This document shows positions 7,701 through 8,768 of a stretch of DNA of 8,768 nt, one piece after another. Each line of letters begins with the position of its first letter. Position 1 is the first letter of the stretch. The position numbers were made by a program, and so were the translations under genes. The stretch comes from an uncultured Sutterella sp. (GTDB lineage Bacteria; Pseudomonadota; Gammaproteobacteria; Burkholderiales; Burkholderiaceae_F), in assembly GCA_900754475.1 (NCBI GenBank), contig CAAECY010000015.1, positions 1 through 8,768 of the forward strand, written 5' to 3'. The notes under the pieces are model-generated. The model ran no database searches. It was not told the DNA's origin and worked only from the letters and a program-made list of their open reading frames with translations.

Positions 7701-8187
7701 TCGCGTGCGCGTTTTCGTGCGTCTTGTCGTCCGCCAGGGCCTTCCTCAGGTCGGCCTCCGCTTCGGCAAACGATTCCCAAGCCTTCGCCGTACGGTCTCG
7801 GAAAGAGGAGCGGAAAACGGGGAGCGACGCGTAGCGGCGGCACCGTTCGATGAATTCCTCCGTGTCTTCGTCGCCCGGTCGGGCTTCGAGCGCCTTCTCG
7901 AAGTAGGGCAAAGCCCGATGTTCCTGCTCCAGGTAGAAGTAGGCGTAGGCCATGCGGAAGTTCCAGCGATGGTCGCCTTGGAAATACGCTTCGTGCGGTT
8001 TCAGAAGCTCAAGGGCGTGCTTCAACATGCCCCGGTCGTCGACCGTCGCCGCGTTGCTGTAGGCGCGAGCGAGCTCGGAATCGAGCTCGGGCGTGCGTTC
8101 GTCGTCCGGAAGCGCTTCGATCGCATCGATGATCTTGCGGAATTCGTCCTGCTCGGTCCATTGTTGGCATTGCTGCAAGAGGTCCAT
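4759..8187 (-). CDS. Composite TPR / unknown domain / TPR / SUKH-1 (SMI1/KNR4) / DUF4261 protein, 1142 aa
   Basis: This is a cytoplasmic protein with no signal peptide or membrane segment. Order: TPR-like helices (about 1-135, with WNFRMAYAYFYLEQEHRALP); a globular alpha/beta region of unknown function (165-487, including VLENWSILVGRQ, DADWRLDVMAGSTTCPALIN and PVEWANFHVFRRDAG); an acidic linker (488-540); a second TPR module (541-672) resembling the first (WHMRMAYGYQYMTDQEEKAV); SUKH-1/SMI1-KNR4 (685-855) with the hallmark LPASYVWLMKRHNGG and the ending DSFEEFV; an acidic linker (857-887); and DUF4261 (891-1137; LVALSLMPFPIPDHE, WMWPEAVEVAKKH, IWFGLY, YGMESFG, GFSEDDKHAITLSEG). From memory, residues 1-487 and 541-1142 each resemble proteins normally found alone, so this looks like a fusion. 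SUKH domains usually bind and neutralise toxins, but no toxin is visible here and the function is unproven. The start at 8187 is fixed by a strong ribosome binding site. Confidence 0.93.
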   Translation of the reverse strand: MDLLQQCQQWTEQDEFRKIIDAIEALPDDERTPELDSELARAYSNAATVDDRGMLKHALELLKPHEAYFQGDHRWNFRMAYAYFYLEQEHRALPYFEKALEARPGDEDTEEFIERCRRYASLPVFRSSFRDRTAKAWESFAEAEADLRKALADDKTHENAHAIVERFGEIFEIAFDDVAFEIGVNEHRHEVILSPQGDKVKLFELVYFREHAPASVLENWSILVGRQRAKDAGLRTEDFDISGSDVRVRVEKTGEGRISLKAYCEKLLPVLENEEGKAYWAVATLIDQILGEIPHMRFVDSLEVLDRPLAEPGMLLEDLPAKLEADGFDLDPDPARYLDTALCYQCKPSEDPDADWRLDVMAGSTTCPALINDYLGGETDFTDALLDDGAVAGFFIYPLDGFFGEDQSERIFNFRDRLEEALSKGDGPELATLTGGATGTACGYVDFIAWDMRAFIEKAKAFFDASPVEWANFHVFRRDAGTIALKTPRSTDPEDEPEVDPNEKPDEEDRSETVASKASGAEATAQGSSKAETSTYSPETAEAFFAQIEKWNDADDFSSCIRALESVPEDQRNYRTAYALARALENYAVLGDRQEGSPQDEAQAALKRAVDVLESVRAEGVDKAEWHMRMAYGYQYMTDQEEKAVSYAQRWAELDPRDECAPMVIEECTRKIRRRLRRAGKTKFTPGATPFEGFDFTNFWDDSEYAKKEYVSAEPSDELIAEIERELGYKLPASYVWLMKRHNGGIPVNTCFPTDEPTSWAEDHVAITGIYGIGRDKAYSLGGSLGSRFMTSEWGYPPIGVAVCDCPSAGHDMIFLDYRACGPEGEPAVVHVDQELDYRITHLADSFEEFVRGLQNDAVFEETDEEENKGDAADNENDDAKDAKDEPGCGPFLGFALLSKARWDKAQLVRDLKDLWDITVPEPDPNEEERDDALVFNLGERLVALSLMPFPIPDHEAEKNAENNWMWPEAVEVAKKHAAHVMVAVCGGDDDPIERGKLFVKLMDACSRQRDVTGIYTSGVVFEPDFYRKAAEAMNDDALPVHAWIWFGLYAEDGGLRAYTYGMESFGRREIEVLDADGVEARELWEFVSSMASYVLECGQTLEDGQTIGFSEDDKHAITLSEGAALPGMTLKIAYGNGMPAA
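5533..5550 (-). repeat. 9-bp tandem duplication in the second acidic linker
   Basis: GTCCTTCGC on the plus strand occurs twice in a row and encodes part of DAKDAKDE (about residues 879-886) between the SUKH and DUF4261 domains. It is in frame and would only change the linker length. Confidence 0.75.
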
Positions 8188-8192
8188 GGTTT

Positions 8193-8199
8193 CCTCCTC
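8193..8199 (-). promoter_or_regulatory. Shine-Dalgarno of the large TPR/SUKH gene
   Basis: The minus strand reads GAGGAGGAAACCATGG. The GGAGG core lies 5 nt before the ATG at 8187, close to the ideal spacing, and it decides the start. No stronger start lies further upstream in this frame. Confidence 0.9.
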
Positions 8200-8467
8200 G
8201 GTTTGCGGGGGCGCTGTGCCGTGGGCAGCCGGTCGCCCGTCCGATTCAGTCTACGGGGAACGGGTGTTTGAAGAAAAGTCTTTTTTCGCATCGACACTCC
8301 CTCTCGCAGGCATCCGCCCGGAAGGCACCCGAAGACGTCGGAAGAGGGCGCAGAGCAGCCGAAAAGCTCCGAGAACCCCCGCAAACCCCCGCCCGACGGC
8401 GTTTCGGTCAACGACCGTTACACATTTCTATCAATCGGAAAAGACCTTCGAGACGAAGCTATCGGTC

Positions 8468-8488
8468 GGACACCGTACAATGGTGTCC
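8468..8488 (+). promoter_or_regulatory. Candidate -10 box within a perfect inverted repeat (promoter/operator)
   Basis: GGACACC (8468-8474) and GGTGTCC (8482-8488) are perfect 7-bp inverted repeats separated by GTACAAT, which contains a good sigma-70 -10 hexamer, TACAAT (8476-8481). Transcription would start near 8488 and give a leader of about 85 nt before the ATG at 8573. No good -35 hexamer sits 16-18 bp upstream (ACGAAG at 17 bp), so the promoter may need an activator, or the palindrome may be the binding site of a dimeric regulator. The promoter call is moderate; the inverted repeat itself is certain. Confidence 0.5.
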
Positions 8489-8503
8489 AACGCAGAAAGA
8501 CGC

Positions 8504-8556
8504 TTGGACGCAACCGATCGAGCGTGCTTTCGAAATCCATTCGACCATACGTCCAA
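8504..8556 (+). promoter_or_regulatory. Inverted repeat in the leader of the signal-peptide protein
   Basis: TTGGACG (8504-8510) and CGTCCAA (8550-8556) are perfect 7-bp complements with 39 nt between them. The pairing would close a loop just before the ribosome binding site. The same TTGGAC could instead pair with GTCCAA at 8485-8490, giving a competing hairpin if transcription starts early enough. Seven-base pairings over this distance can arise by chance, so function is uncertain. Confidence 0.35.
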
Positions 8557-8560
8557 CAAA

Positions 8561-8567
8561 GAAGAGA
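8561..8567 (+). promoter_or_regulatory. Weak purine-rich ribosome binding site of the signal-peptide protein
   Basis: GAAGAGA lies 5 nt before the ATG at 8573. It is only a partial match to GGAGG but is the sole purine tract at suitable distance, and the signal peptide that follows supports this start. Confidence 0.5.
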
Positions 8568-8572
8568 CCAAA

Positions 8573-8768
8573 ATGAAGAAGATTGTCGTTACGGCCGTTG
8601 TCACCGCTCTCTGCATGGCGGGTGCCGCCGAAGCCGCGAAGCGCAAGGCCCCGAAGCGTGCCATTTCGACGCCCGCGTACAAGAGCCAGACCGCGAAGCC
8701 CGTTGCTCCGGTGCAGGCTCCCGCCGCGAAGGCCCCCGCCGCCGCTCCTGCTGCTGCTCCCGCCGTTC
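8573..8768 (+). CDS. Secreted Ala/Pro/Lys-rich protein, 3' end cut by the window
   Basis: The frame is open from the ATG at 8573 to the window end (65 complete codons, no stop). The first 21 residues are a clear Sec signal peptide: MKKIVV at the N-terminus, a hydrophobic stretch through TAVVTALCMAG, and an AEA-type cleavage site before AKRKAPKR. The rest is basic and then low in complexity: lysines and arginines up to about residue 45, then runs such as APAAKAPAAAPAAAPAV. Such Ala/Pro/Lys tracts commonly act as extended periplasmic or cell-wall-spanning linkers between a signal peptide and a later folded domain, which would lie beyond the window. The codon pattern matches the neighbours. It is transcribed away from the TPR/SUKH gene, probably from the palindromic promoter about 90 bp upstream. 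I do not recognise a family, and the role cannot be told from this part. Confidence 0.75.
   Translation, partial: MKKIVVTAVVTALCMAGAAEAAKRKAPKRAISTPAYKSQTAKPVAPVQAPAAKAPAAAPAAAPAV

Larger units (their letters stand above)
8188..8572. other. Divergent intergenic region, 385 bp
   Basis: This lies between the start codons of two diverging genes. Apart from the sites listed separately, it holds a short hairpin at 8405-8417 (CGGTC, loop AAC, GACCG) and a C-rich direct repeat near 8375-8394 (CCCCCGCAAA followed by CCCCCGC). I found no convincing minus-strand promoter for the large gene. The open frames crossing this region (a plus-strand one from 8268 to 8576, a minus-strand one from 8411 to 8022) are Arg-rich and lack family features, so I do not call them genes. 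No tRNA or known RNA element was seen. Confidence 0.6.

Noticed and set aside
7153..8271. Long plus-strand open frame of 372 codons opposite the TPR/SUKH gene
   Set aside because: It is the antisense shadow of a G/C-rich, codon-biased gene: the minus-strand frame has recognisable TPR domains and a perfect ribosome binding site, while this one shows no family features and no Shine-Dalgarno.
8022..8411. Minus-strand open frame with an internal ATG at 8295 preceded by a GGGAG-like site
   Set aside because: The start context is tempting as a leader peptide, but the product is an Arg/Ser/Pro-rich frame running out of frame into the start of the large gene; no family features.
8268..8576. Plus-strand open frame of 102 codons ending on the next ATG
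   Set aside because: It starts at TTG without a ribosome binding site, has no recognisable features and covers the candidate promoter of the signal-peptide protein.
1..8768. CRISPR array, tRNA, rRNA, insertion sequence or transposase
   Set aside because: I saw no regularly spaced repeats, tRNA-like cloverleaf, rRNA segment, transposase motif or terminal inverted repeats.

Overview
The window is GC-rich (roughly 60%, with strong G/C bias at third codon positions) and comes from a Gram-negative bacterium. The evidence for that is an outer-membrane autotransporter with a classical C-terminal beta-barrel and a small secreted protein with a Sec signal peptide. The very long, serine/threonine/glycine-rich, cysteine-poor autotransporter, the codon style and the gut-type TPR/SUKH/DUF4261 protein would suit a host-associated betaproteobacterium such as the Sutterellaceae. 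That placement is inference from memory, not something the sequence proves.

Layout, left to right. (1) Positions 17-4330 (+): most of a giant autotransporter, with a beta-helical passenger and an outer-membrane barrel ending in RYRF. Its 5' end is missing or broken: no signal peptide can be read, and an in-frame TGA lies at 8-10. A strong rho-independent terminator (4369-4422) closes it. (2) Positions 4499-4672 (-): a 57-residue, two-helix membrane protein, easily missed because of its size. (3) Positions 4690-4735: a perfect GC hairpin followed on the minus strand by a pyrimidine-rich tract, partly overlapping a perfect 29-nt mirror repeat. This lies between the small gene and the large gene upstream of it. 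(4) Positions 4759-8187 (-): an 1142-residue cytoplasmic protein with the order TPR module, conserved domain of unknown function, acidic linker, second TPR module, SUKH-1 (SMI1/KNR4), acidic linker, DUF4261. It starts behind a textbook Shine-Dalgarno. (5) Positions 8188-8572: a 385-bp divergent intergenic region with a candidate promoter embedded in a perfect inverted repeat and a second long-range inverted repeat in the presumed leader. (6) Positions 8573 to the window end (+): the start of a secreted Ala/Pro/Lys-rich protein, cut by the window edge.

How the parts relate: the autotransporter is convergent with the minus-strand pair and is insulated from it by its own terminator. The large gene and the small membrane-protein gene share a strand, with 86 nt and a hairpin between them, so they may form a two-gene unit with partial read-through. 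SUKH domains are known mostly as immunity proteins of polymorphic toxin systems, but no toxin gene is visible here, so an immunity role is only a hypothesis. The most interesting items are the composite TPR/SUKH/DUF4261 protein, the unlisted 57-residue membrane protein, the broken 5' end of the autotransporter and the palindrome-embedded promoter at 8468-8488.
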